Below the pieces are notes generated by a model that was not told the DNA's origin, made no database searches, and saw only the letters and a program-made list of their open reading frames with translations. From Cryptomeria japonica (Eukaryota; Streptophyta; Pinopsida; Cupressales; Cupressaceae): 64,000 bases of DNA. The stretch covers positions 181,994,977-182,058,976 of the forward strand of contig NC_081411.1 of assembly GCF_030272615.1 (NCBI RefSeq), written 5' to 3'. Every line of letters starts with the position of its first letter. Position 1 is the first letter of the stretch. A program made the position numbers and the translations under genes. Below are positions 1 through 11,083 of this stretch, one piece after another.

Positions 1-70
1 TCTGAATCAAAGCCTTCCTTTCTCATCTGGCTAGAACAGTATTGTATCGCAGCAAATACAACAACCTTCA

Positions 71-3000
71 TTGCATAGTAGCAAACTACAACAGAAACAT
101 GTAGCACAAAACAGGCAACCTCTATACCATCAGACAATATTGCAGCCTACAACAACACAACAATGCACAACAAATTATTTCTCTTCTGTACAGTACATTC
201 AAACATTGCAAGCCTTCCGCCATCGCATTGATTCACTGTCCATGCTTCAAACATGTAGTATTTGTAAGGAAAGATATATTGGAATGCTGCTATGCGAGAA
301 CCAACAACATATTATTTGTTCAAGATGCTTTTCTAAAAATGGTGTTCATCATTTCCCCTTGGCAAATAACTTAGACCCAGGCGAGCAACCTATTGTGTTA
401 AAAAAACTTACCCAAGTAGAAGAGATGCTTATAGCTAGGGTTGCTCCTGTTTTGCAAGTCAGACATGGAAGAGGTGGCCAATACAAATATTCTGGTCACA
501 CAATAAGTTTTCCCCAAGATATTTCAGAAATTGCAAAGCTTTTGCCACCAAAACTAAAAGACCTTGAAGTTCTTATTGTCCACCGAAGTAATATACAAGG
601 CACAAAATATGATTGTTATGTGAATAAATTCCATGTTATGGATGCAATGAGCTATAAAATACAACATGACCAGTACTATAATGATGTTGTCATAGACTTT
701 GATGCTGTCAACCTACTTCCTAATACTACAACAGATATATCAAATATGCTACGCTCTTTAGAAGAATATACTAATGTAACAGGTATTCCACCAACAGAAG
801 ACCTTCTGGACAATTGCAATGAATATGATGCAGATATTTCATCGTCTTTTATTCCAAAACTGCCTACTCCACCCCATGAACTAGATACAGTTAAGAGAAC
901 CTTGCAGTTAGATGCTAATACTGATAATAATATGCCTTGGCCTGAAATAAACTTGTCTCCAATAAATGAATATAATACAATAGGCTTGTTAAGCGTGGCA
1001 TTCCCAACCCTTTTCCCATCTGGAGTTGCACTTCCACTACAGCCACGTATCAAGCATGTTCATTTACATGAATATGCTCTCCACTTACTGAGATATGCTA
1101 ATCAAAGATTTGGGCAGCATGTTAGATTCCGGTATTATATTTACAATCTAATTATGAGACATCGTTCATAACAATCTGCAGCTATCTTCATTAGAACTAA
1201 TTTGGGAGAGTCTGTCCCAACCACTATCGAAGCGCGTCATGAACAATTGCAAAACACTCCTGATGATCAGCTGCCTAATCAATTGTTGCATTTTGGTGCA
1301 ACACTTCGAGGCACCCATGCATATTGGCGTAAATCTAGAAAAGAGCTTACTTCAATGATCTTCCAATTAGGGCCCCCAACACTGTTCTTTACGTTAAGTT
1401 TAGCTGATACGAAATGGCCTGATTTGCATAGGCTTTTCTCTGAAAATGATGGCCAAACCACACAGTTTACAAGAAAACAACTTACAGACCATGTGATCTG
1501 CAATACACATATAACAACATTATACCTTCACAACAGATTTACAATATTTCATGAAGAAGTTATTCAAAAGTTGTTCCAAGCAAAGGATCATTGGTATAGG
1601 TATGAATGGCAACATCGAGGCTCAGGACATATTCATGGCTTCTTATGGCTCCCTGGAGCACCAAATATGGAGACCATTAATTGGACAGATGATAATGAGG
1701 TCCAAATGGCAAAAAATTTCTTCGACCAATATGTTTCTGCTTGGAATCCTCGCAACGCAGCAGACCAGATGAATGCAATGCACTACATTGCAATGGATGA
1801 CCCTTGCCTAGCCGATACAAAAAAAATCTTCACCATGGATGCTGCATTGGATTATGAAGCATTGCTTAATACTTTACAGAGACACACAAAATGTACAGAA
1901 CATACATGCCTCAAGAAAAAAGGTCGCACATTTGAATGTCGTTACAAAGCTCCATGGGTTCAACAAGAGATGTGTATGTTGATAGTTGACAATGACAACA
2001 ACCCATGCTATAAACCTGCAAGGAATGATGATCGTTTGAATATTCATAATCCTTGGATGCTTTCACTATGGAGAGCTAATATTGATTGTCAACTAGTCAC
2101 TTCAAAAAAAGTTGTCCTCCAATACATTTCAAACTATGCTTCAAAATCAGAAAACAAATCACAATCCTATATTGAAATGCTGAAAATAATACTAAATACA
2201 AGTAAATCTGAAGATAGCATTTTATTAACATATCAGAAATTTATGATGGGCATAGTAGTAGACCGTGATATCAGTGCACAAGAAACTTGCCATATGTTAC
2301 AGAAATTGCCTCTTCTAAGTTGTAGCTGACAATTTGTCTCTCTAAATGTTGGCAGAGAAATACTACACCATGTCATAAAATCAGATAATGGAGCTGACCT
2401 TTCCACAACTTATATCCATGCTTATATGCAACGCCCTTTTGAATTAAATGCAACAAATTCACTACAATCAGCACAAGGGTTTTCATATAATTCTCAATGC
2501 AAAAAAACAAAATGGCACATCAGGGATAAAAAAGCAATTGTGACTATATATCCTCAGTTTACAGAGCCTCCAGATGAAGATACCAATCAGTTTGAGATTT
2601 TTTGTTTGTCTGAATTGCTGCTATACAAACCGTTCCGTGACATCCCAACTGAAATAGGAGCTTCAAAGGAACAAATTATAAAAAATTGGAAAAACTTTAA
2701 AAAGACAAATTACAGCCGTTTGGGAAATCAACAGATTATAGATGATTTCAGCCTTCCAAATGAAGATGACAGTGACAATAATGGTTCCCAACATCAAGAT
2801 GATACAAATCTATATGAGTGGGAGCAGCTCTCACAAATGGGAGCTACAAATAACATTGTCCAGAATGATCTGCAAATGCTAGGCCGTCGTGATTACAATA
2901 TTAGCCACTTTTGGGGAGCAATTGTTGTGGTTGATCAATTCATAACTACAAGCAAGCTAAAATTCCAACATGCTAGCATGCAAATCTCCACCCAAGACAC

Positions 3001-4382
3001 AAAAAAAAACCAGCTATCGCCTCAGCAAAAAGTTGTGCTCAACATTATTCTACAACATCATAATAATCAATCTACAACAGCACCTCTATGAATGATTGTT
3101 CAAGGCACTGCTGGCACTGGTAAATCATTTTTAATAGATTGTATTAGAAAAGAATTAAACATATCTCCACCTATGATGGCAAGCCCATTGCTTGTTTTAG
3201 CACCAACAGGAGTTGCTGCATTTAATATACAAGCGACAACAATCCATGCAGGGTTGTGCATACCTATAAGAGAAATGCATCCTTTGACAGGGTAGTCATT
3301 AATGACATTGCAAGAGCAATTGAAACATATCAAATATATTCTGATAGATGAAATGAGCTTTTTGGGCCCGAAACTACTACTTAAGATAGATAACCATTTA
3401 CGCCAAGCATTCCCTAACAATCAACATGACAACTTTGGTGGCGTGTCCATGATTCTTGTTGGTGATCTTGCTCAGCTTCCCCTTGTAATGGAAAAACCTA
3501 TATATGCTTCGTACTCTACAACCCTCAATTTATGGCATTCTTTTACTATTGTCATAACATTGGACACTATTTTCCACCAGCAAGGTGCATCTATAAGACA
3601 ACAACAATTCAGAGCACTTCTTCACAACTTAAGAAACGCTCAAGCACTCCAACATGATTGGCAGTTTCTAATGTGCCAGACAAATGCAACATTAACTATT
3701 CAACAAAAGAAAGATTTCAACTCTTCGATCCACCTATTTGCAACAAATGAATCTGCATGCTTGCATAATAGGAATGCTCAAAGAATTGAATTTGCTTGTC
3801 GCTCTAAGTTTAGCTAAAATTGCTAAGCAAACAAATACTGAATATGACACCAATGAATAGCTACCATTGGAAGTATTACTTTCTATTGATCAACAAGTGA
3901 TGTTAATAGCTAACTTGTGGATCCAAGTTGGCCTTGTCAATGGCGCTATTGGTCTCACAAAAAAAATTGTATATGAAAACAATACAAAACCACCAGACTT
4001 GCCAAAATATGTGGTTGTCCAATTCAACGATTATAATGGACCTCCATGGGATATAGCACATCCAAAAGACATACCCATTTTGCCAATAATGTGAGGCAGG
4101 CGTACGCAAGTGCCTTTAACAATGTCTTGGGCCATCACTATTCACAAATCCCAAGGTCTTACATTAGACAGAGCTACCATTGACATAGGTAATACTGAAA
4201 AGCAAGGGATCACATTCACAGCTATTTCAAGAGTGAAGACAATTGATGGAATACGGATCGAACCACCATTCTCTTTTGAAAGGTTTTCCAAACTGCAAAA
4301 TAATGCTTATACAACCATTAGAAAGAAAGAAGAAACTCATTTGCAGCTGCTCTTTGCCCAAATAGATATCTATACACCTTAA
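71..4382 (+). pseudogene. Helitron Rep/helicase transposase, decayed
   Basis: This is one former ORF of about 1,437 codons. In order it shows a Cys-rich N-terminal segment (CSIC...CSRC, near 255-340); a Helitron-like N domain with the HUH signature HIH at 1628-1636 in the context RGSGHIHGFLW; a candidate two-tyrosine motif YISNY at 2123-2137; and a Pif1/RecD-type helicase. The helicase has Walker A GTAGTGKS at 3104-3127, Walker B LIDEMS near 3340-3360, motif III GDLAQLP near 3460-3480 and a late motif TIHKSQGLTLD near 4136-4170. HUH nickase plus SF1 helicase in one protein defines Helitron transposases. In-frame stops end segments at 1171, 2329, 3091, 3295 and 4094. A frameshift lies near 3790-3810, with a further stop at 3858. 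The first ATG is uncertain because the ORF could begin upstream of the window. Confidence 0.9.
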
Positions 4383-5677
4383 AATCTTTTACTCCAAAAG
4401 CATCTTTGTTACATTCCTCTACTTTCAACAAGGTAATTACAATTTTACATGGTCTTACCTCTTCACAACATGTACATTCTTAATCGTCCCTCGTACTAAC
4501 TCTTTTTCCCTCACTGTTCATTTTAGATTGCATTCATTCGAAGACATCCTCCATGCTGCATTGAACACCACACACAAGTCTTCCTATCTATACAGACTGC
4601 AATGATTGTCTAAAGATATATCAGGTATAATACAGCTGCAATGCATTGCGCATTCACATCGCTCATTGCTCCAACATATATAGCTATCTCAGGTATGATA
4701 TGTCACTTTTATTGCTTCAAATATACTCTGTTAACAAACTTTTATACTCCAACATTGCTTGATGTCACTTTTATCTAACTTGCCTCTTTCTAATACAGCT
4801 ACAAAACATTGCCTCTCCACTTCGCTTTACCACGTCACTTCAGTTCTTTTAGCACATGAATTGTATATATGTTGAATTTAACAAACTAAACATATTTCTT
4901 CTTTTTCTTGTAGAGATACACATTAACACAGAACAACATACCCATGCTTGCACTCTTCTCACTTTTCAAGTTAGCACTCGTTGTAGCTGAAATCTCTTAT
5001 CAATGTCAATTGTACAAAGTTATACATAATAAAAACAATGCTATGCTTAGTCTATTCTTTTTGACTGCAAAACATGTGTTCCTCACCCCATAATTAACTT
5101 TCTAAGTCTTTTAACACTAAAATGAGTATATTTCTAATCAGTTTAAAACTTTATACAACTTGAACATTTGTAACAGTTTTTATGAATCTCATTGTTAGAG
5201 GAACTGTGTATTATACCTCTGATAAGTTTTGTTACAAAAGTGTCTGTTGCATTCAAAAGTCACTGCTGCAACATAAACAACTCTCCCAGGTATGATATTT
5301 ACGTTTTTTTTGCTTCAAGCATACTCTATTGACACATTTTACTGCTCTAACATTGCTTTATATCACTTTTAACTAACTTCCCTCTTTGTACGCTAGCTAC
5401 AGTACATTGCCTCTCCAATACAAACCTTCTCAATCAACCGTTCAGTCTAGTTTTCCTACTGCAAATTGAAGGTATGCATACCTACCCAACACATATAGTT
5501 TACATTCTCTTCTTTTTACGTGGCCATGTAATTCTTTCAAGGCATATTCTAACAAATCTTTGAATAAAATAAATCAATAAACAAACTTCTCATTGCCACG
5601 CCACTTCAATTGTTTTGGCACATAAATTGTATATATGTTGAATTTAAGAAACTAATTCTATTTCTTCTTTTTGTTGT
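4383..5677 (+). repeat. Helitron tail: diverged direct repeats
   Basis: Non-coding AT-rich DNA inside the Helitron. Blocks recur at spacings of about 600-770 bp. A block starting CAGGTATGATAT occurs near 4690 and 5287. A block holding GCACATGAATTGTATATATG occurs near 4852 and, diverged, near 5618. A block starting GAGATACA occurs near 4914 and 5682, and the same blocks return in the 1.9-kb units further right. The repeated edges (CAG/GTATGA and TTGTAG/AGATAC) look like splice donors and acceptors, so the repeats may derive from an intron-containing sequence. No protein was recognised. Confidence 0.7.
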
Positions 5678-6309
5678 AGAGATACATATTAACAAAGAAC
5701 AACATACCCATGCTTGCACTCTTCTCACTTTTCAAGTTAGCACTGGTTGTAGCTAAAATGTCTTGTCAATGTCAATTATACAAAGTTATACACAAAAAAA
5801 ACAATGCTATGCTTACTTTGTTCTTTTTCTTTGCAAAACATGAACTTTCTAACTCTTTTAAAACTAAAATGAATATATTTCTAATCAGTTTTAAACTTTA
5901 CACTACTCAAACATTTCTAACAGCTTTTATTAATCTCATTGTTAGAGCATCTGTGTATTATCCTCTGATAACTTTTGTTACAAAAATGTTTGTTCCATTC
6001 AAAACTGACTGCTACAACATAAACAAATCACCCAGGTATGACATAACAATGCTATGCTTAGTCTGTTCTTTTTCTTTGTTTTTTTTATATGCATAGATAG
6101 AAAAGAGAGAAATAATAGTATCTAAGTTTCTGTATATGCTATGAAAAATTTGTTTCAATGTATACCAATATTAAGCTCCATCTCACAGTATCAGAAATAT
6201 TTATCTGTACAATTTGACAATTAAATAGAAGACGACATAAAACCTGTGGATGACTGCATCTTTCCCTCTCATGTGAAACTTTTGTTTTACAAATACTTTC
6301 TAGGTGTGA

Positions 6310-6816
6310 TTTCAAAGGAAGGATGCAAGGCCTGCAACACACCAGGCAACTTGAGCCAATCTCAAAGCCTCCAATTTCCATATGCCAGTTTTGAGGATTG
6401 GGGCATAGTAGGTAAGGGCTTATAATATAAAACCATAGCCCAATTTTCTGTTTGCAATGCAAATGCATTATTGTAACTTGTTAATTATTAAAACCTTCTC
6501 GTACGTTATTTCATTAGAATTTATGTTTCATAGTGTACATTGCTACTTTTTGAATGATAAAAGATTCTTTTCCTGCTAACGCATATCAAGATATGAAGTT
6601 ATTATTACAAGATTCTCATATGTTATTTTATTAGAAATTATGTTTCATAGTGTACATTGGTACTTTTCAAGTAATAAAAGATTCTTTCCCTGCCAGAGCA
6701 TATCGAGATATGAAGGTGACTTGGTGGCAAAATGCTACTTTACAAAGCACAAGTTAGTATGGGATGCATTCAATGGGGCCCTGAAGAGAAAGATACATAT
6801 ACAATTAACTTTCTAA
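6310..6816 (+). pseudogene. Captured ASG1/TRF-like gene fragment, copy 1
   Basis: Two exon-like stretches. The first, about 6319-6405, reads KDARPATHQAT, a stop, then ANLKASNFHMPVLRIGA. The second, 6697-6813, reads SISRYEGDLVAKCYF, then TKHKLVWDAFNGALKRKI, and stops at 6814. The gap between them starts with a GTAAGG-like donor and ends in TGCCAG just before 6697, like a plant intron. From memory, plant ASG1 (ALTERED SEED GERMINATION 1)/TRF-like proteins carry a closely similar block (LKASNFPA..LRIG..W...SRYEGDLVAKCY.AK.KLVWEVL..GLK.KIEI). This looks like a host gene piece carried by the Helitron on its coding strand, now with a stop codon. The family name is a recollection and needs a search. 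Confidence 0.62.
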
Positions 6817-8223
6817 CTCTTTTAACACTAAAATGAATATATTTCTAATCAGTTTTAAACTTTACACTACTCAAACATTTCTAACAGATTTTATTATTCT
6901 CATTGTTACAACACCTGTGTATTATCCTTTGGTGACTTTAGTTACAAAAGTCTCTGTTCCATTCAAAAGTCACCGCTGCAACATAAACAACTAACCCAGG
7001 TATGACATTTACTTCCCTTTGCCACGCCACTTCAATTCTTTTAGCACATGAATTGTATATATGTTGAATTTAAGAAACTAACCATATTTCTTCTTTTTGT
7101 TGTAGAGATACATATTAACAGACAACAACATACCCATGATTGCACTTTGTGCCGATTACAACCAAACATTTTCTGGTCATTTCCAAATTTATAATTTATA
7201 TCTGCTTTCCAACTTTACCAAATTAATCCTTCTGACGTTGCTTTCTTCAATGCAGGCAAAACCTTTGACCAACCACACTAAATCACCTTTCCTATTTCAC
7301 CAATATCCATTCATTTTGTTCCCCATATTTCAGTTTGTATTCCTTTTGCTTTCTTAAAATAATTCACATTTGACCATTATAGCTATTGACCACTTTTCCC
7401 ATTCTTTATTCTAATGTTTTATCTCCTCATTACAAATAGATTTAAATATCTCAAATCTATGACTGTGTTGCCCTTGCAAAAATTGCAGAAAACAAAAAAA
7501 AAAAATTAGGGTATTTTGAAACTTCACTGCATTCCAGATTTATGACACTAATCAGGTCAGTTACAAATTTCAATGCTTCTTTTTGTTGTACAGATACATA
7601 TTAACAAAGAACAACATACCCATGCTTGCACACTTCTCACTTTTCAAGTTAGCACTGGTTGTAGCTAAAAAGTCTTGTCAATGTCGATTATACAAAGTTA
7701 TACACACAAAAAAACAATGCTATACTTAGTTTGTACTTTTTCTTTGCAAAACATGAACTTTCTAACTCTTTTAACACTAAAATGAATATATTTCTAATCA
7801 GTTTTAAACTTTACACTACTCAAACATTTCTAACAGCTTTTATTAATCTCACTGTTAGAGCATCTGTGTATTATCCTCTGATAACTTTTTTTACAAAAGT
7901 GTTTGTTCCATTCAAAAATCACTGCTACAACATAAACAACTCACCCAGGTATGACATAACAATGCTATGCTTAGTCTATTCTTTTTCTTTGTTTTTTTTT
8001 ATATGCATAGATAGAAAAGAGAGAAATAATAGTATCTAAGTTTCTGTATATGCTATGAAAAATTTGTTTCAATGTATACCAATATTAAGCTCCATCTCAC
8101 AGTATCAGAAATATTTATCTGTACAATTTGACAGTTAAATAGAAGACGACATAAAACCTGTGGATGACTGCATCTTTGCCTCTCATATGAAACTTTTGTT
8201 TTACAAATACTTTCTAGGTGTGA

Positions 8224-8730
8224 TTTCAAAGGAAGGATGCAAGTTCTGCAACACACCAGGCAACTTGAGCCAATCTCAAAGCCTCCAATTTCCATATGCC
8301 AGTTTTGAGGATTGGGGCATGGTAGGTAACGGCTTATAATATAAAACCATAGCCCAATTTTCTGTTTGCAATGCAAATGCATTATTGTAACTTGTTAATT
8401 ATTAAAACCTTCTTGTACGTTATTTCATTAGAATTTATGTTTCATAGTGTACATTGCTACTTTTTGAATTATAAAAGATTCTTTTCCTGCTAATGCATAT
8501 CAAGATATGAAGGAATTATTAAAAGATTCTCATATGTTATTTTATTAGAATTTATGTTTCATAGTGTACATTGGTACTTTTTGAGTAGTAAAAGATTCTT
8601 TTCCTGCCACAGCATATCAAGATATGAAGGTGACTTGATAGCAAAATGCTACTTTGCAAAGCACAAGTTAGTATGGGATGCATTCGATGGGGCCGTGAAG
8701 AGAAAGATAGAGATAGAATTAAATTTCTAA
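8224..8730 (+). pseudogene. Captured ASG1/TRF-like gene fragment, copy 2
   Basis: Second copy of the captured fragment, 1,914 bp downstream. The first stretch (about 8233-8322) ends LKASNFHMPVLRIGAW, keeping the Trp codon that copy 1 has lost to TAG. The second (8611-8727, stop at 8728) reads RYEGDLIAKCYFAKHKLVW, then DAFDGAVKRKIEIEL. It is closer to the remembered host family than copy 1 (AKHK instead of TKHK, KIEIEL instead of KIHIQL). The putative intron runs from about GTAGGTAACGG at 8322 to TTCCTGCCACAG before 8611. Only the middle of the gene is present, and no start or full domain can be seen. Confidence 0.62.
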
Positions 8731-9488
8731 CTCTTTTAACACTAAAATGAATATATTTCTAATCAGTTTTAAACTTTACACTACTCAAACATTTCTAACA
8801 GCTTTTATTATTCTCATTGTTACAGCACTTGTGTATTATCCTCTGGTGACTTTAGTTACAAAAGTGTCTGTTCCATTCAAAAGTCATTGCTGCAACATAA
8901 ACAACTCACCCAGGTATGACAATTACTTCCCTTTGCCACACCACTTCAGTTCTTTTAGCACATGAATTGTATATATGTTGAATTTAAGAAACTAACCATA
9001 TTTCTTCTTTTTGTTGTAGAGATACATATTAACAGACAACAACATACCCATGATTGCACTCCGTGCCGATTACAAACAAACAGTTTCAGGTCATTTCCCA
9101 ATTTATACTTTATATCTGCTTTCCAACTTTACCAAATTAATCGTTCTGACGTTGCTTCCTTCAATGCAAGCAAAACCTTTGACCAACCAAACTAAATCAG
9201 CTTTCCTATTTCACCAATATCTGTTCATTTTGTTCCCCATATTTCAGGTCATATTCCTTTTGCTTTCTTAAAATAATTTAAATTTGACCATTATAGCTAT
9301 TGATCACTTTTCCCATTCTTTATTTTAATGTTTTATCTCCCCATTACAAACAGATTTAAATATCTCAAATCTATGACTCTGTTGCCCTTGCAAAAATTGC
9401 AGACAACAAAAAAATTTTTTTAGGGTATTTTGAAACTTCACTGCATTCCAGATTTATGACACTAATTAGGTTAGTTACAAATTTCAAT

Positions 9489-11053
9489 TAAGTATTTTGC
9501 ATTGCTCGATTTTCATTTCTTGCTATTATTCAATTTCACTTGAATAATTCATTGCTTTCCAATACCTTTCTTCCATTTTAAATGCTATCATTTGTTTAAT
9601 TTTGCTTCACACTGCACGAACAATTATCCTTAAATTTTTTTCTTGATACGCCCTCCATGATAATCCTTTCCTACATTCAATACAATCTGCAAACTTTCTA
9701 AGGTTCATCTTTTCCTGTCTTTTGCACTTTTTTACCTACCTTTTTCTCTTTTCCTACCAACTGTTCTCTACATTTAGCATTTCTTACAGCTCCATGTTTT
9801 TGGCACCTTCCCATCTTACATACTCCTCTCTGCAGGATTGCACTTCATTCACGTTGCAATAGTTACAAATTGCCTCTTACAAATCTATGAAGGTTGATCT
9901 GCTTGATAGGCATGACCTTCCTCGCCATGATCTGCAAAATATATATTGCCAATTCCTCTTTCTTGTTAGATATTACTTGTTACTCTGATTTTCACATGCC
10001 AAATTTTTTTTGTATTTATTAAATTATTTTATAAATTGTAGCATTGTACTATTCAATAAAAGTAACACTTGAAAAATTCCCAAGTTACAAGCTTTAAAAC
10101 TATTTCTATAGTGCAATTTTAATGTATATTTATTCTACTTTACCAGGTCATTTTCTCACTCCATACTACTGAACATGAGGTAAATAATATATTTAACTCT
10201 TCATTCATTGAAACACAAAATTCACTTTTAAATGTGCCTAACACTTTGATACACAACTTCAAAATTTACCGTATTCCAAAATTTGCAGGCTTTAAAACTC
10301 AGCAAGCATTGTAATTTAAAACAAGTTGATCGCATTGGCTTCATGCTGTTGCTCATCAAGAAGTAAGTTGTTCTAATTTAGGTTTAAACCTTGCATATTT
10401 CATTTTATATAACACTTTCTATTGCTAACAAATGTATTTACTTGATTTCCATGCAATGCGGGTCAATCCGTCATCAGCCATTACGCATCTTGCAGCTTTC
10501 AATAGCTTTCAAATTATTTGATTCTTTAAAACCCGCTATTTTACATCTCAAAGCCCTATGTTCTCAAATATGAACATGTTCAAGATGACCAAGCCGTTAC
10601 CGTATCATGTTTTTAAGAGTCGTTAAGATCTAGACTCCCACAATGACTGCTTACACTTATTGACATTGTAACATTCACGTTTTCTTACTTGTGTTACTCT
10701 CTTCAATCATTGCTACATTTAATTCAATGTTCTCCTTTGCTGAAATCCACTATGTTTAACAATTGAATTCAATGAATGAGCATAACTTGCTGCTTTCTCC
10801 TCACCCTTGTACAAATTTGTCACTCAAATATTAATATTTTCTATACAAAGTTTTGGTTTCTGCTACGATGCATTTTTTTTTTTTGGCTATTTTGGTAAAA
10901 CAAAGGTAAAATAAATTTGGAAAATTCACGCTGCCAAATGCTTATTAAATTTTAACAACTCAATTTAATTTTCCATACTTAAAAAAATATTGCACATATT
11001 TCTGCTTCCTTAACCAAACCAGTTCACCGAACCATTTTACCTATCAACTTCCC
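9489..11053 (+). other. Helitron 3' tail, no gene seen
   Basis: AT-rich sequence between the 1.9-kb tandem units and the terminal hairpin. It has short open frames only (for example 60 codons at 10391-10573) and no recognised protein motif. By position it belongs to the Helitron. Confidence 0.6.
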
Positions 11054-11083
11054 GTTGTGCACACAATAGTGTGCAACTGCTAG
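11054..11083 (+). terminator. Helitron 3'-terminal hairpin and CTAG end
   Basis: Stem GTTGTGCACAC at 11054-11064 pairs with GTGTGCAAC at 11069-11077, with a 2-nt bulge and an ATA-type loop. Then come TG and CTAG (11080-11083). In Helitrons this palindrome acts as the rolling-circle transposition terminator. The insertion point is between G11083 and T11084. Confidence 0.85.

Larger units (their letters stand above)
5670..9488 (+). repeat. 1.9-kb tandem duplication in the Helitron tail
   Basis: Two head-to-tail copies offset by 1,914 bp: about 5670-7580 and about 7581-9488. The offset is constant at several landmarks, for example 6319 versus 8233, 6697 versus 8611 and 7136 versus 9050. Copies differ by scattered substitutions and a few indels. 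Copy 2 ends at GTTACAAATTTCAA near 9488, where single-copy sequence resumes. Each unit contains one captured ASG1-like fragment (exon-like pieces at 6310/6697 and 8224/8611) and smaller internal direct repeats. Confidence 0.85.
1..11083 (+). mobile_element. Helitron, right-hand part (5' end outside window)
   Basis: Rolling-circle DNA transposon. The Rep/helicase ORF lies at 71-4382 and a long non-coding tail follows. The right end has the hallmarks of a Helitron 3' terminus: an imperfect hairpin (stems 11054-11064 and 11069-11077, short AT loop), then two bases, then CTAG at 11080-11083, followed by a host T at 11084. Helitrons normally end in CTRR and insert between A and T without target duplication. 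The 5' TC end is not in the window, so total length is unknown but exceeds 11 kb. The helicase is broken, so this copy is presumably immobile unless helped in trans. Confidence is high for the class and good for the 3' boundary. Confidence 0.88.

Noticed and set aside
6139-8382. Two minus-strand 109-codon frames that match each other
   Set aside because: They are the complement of the captured fragment and its flank, duplicated with the 1.9-kb unit; the conserved protein is on the plus strand.
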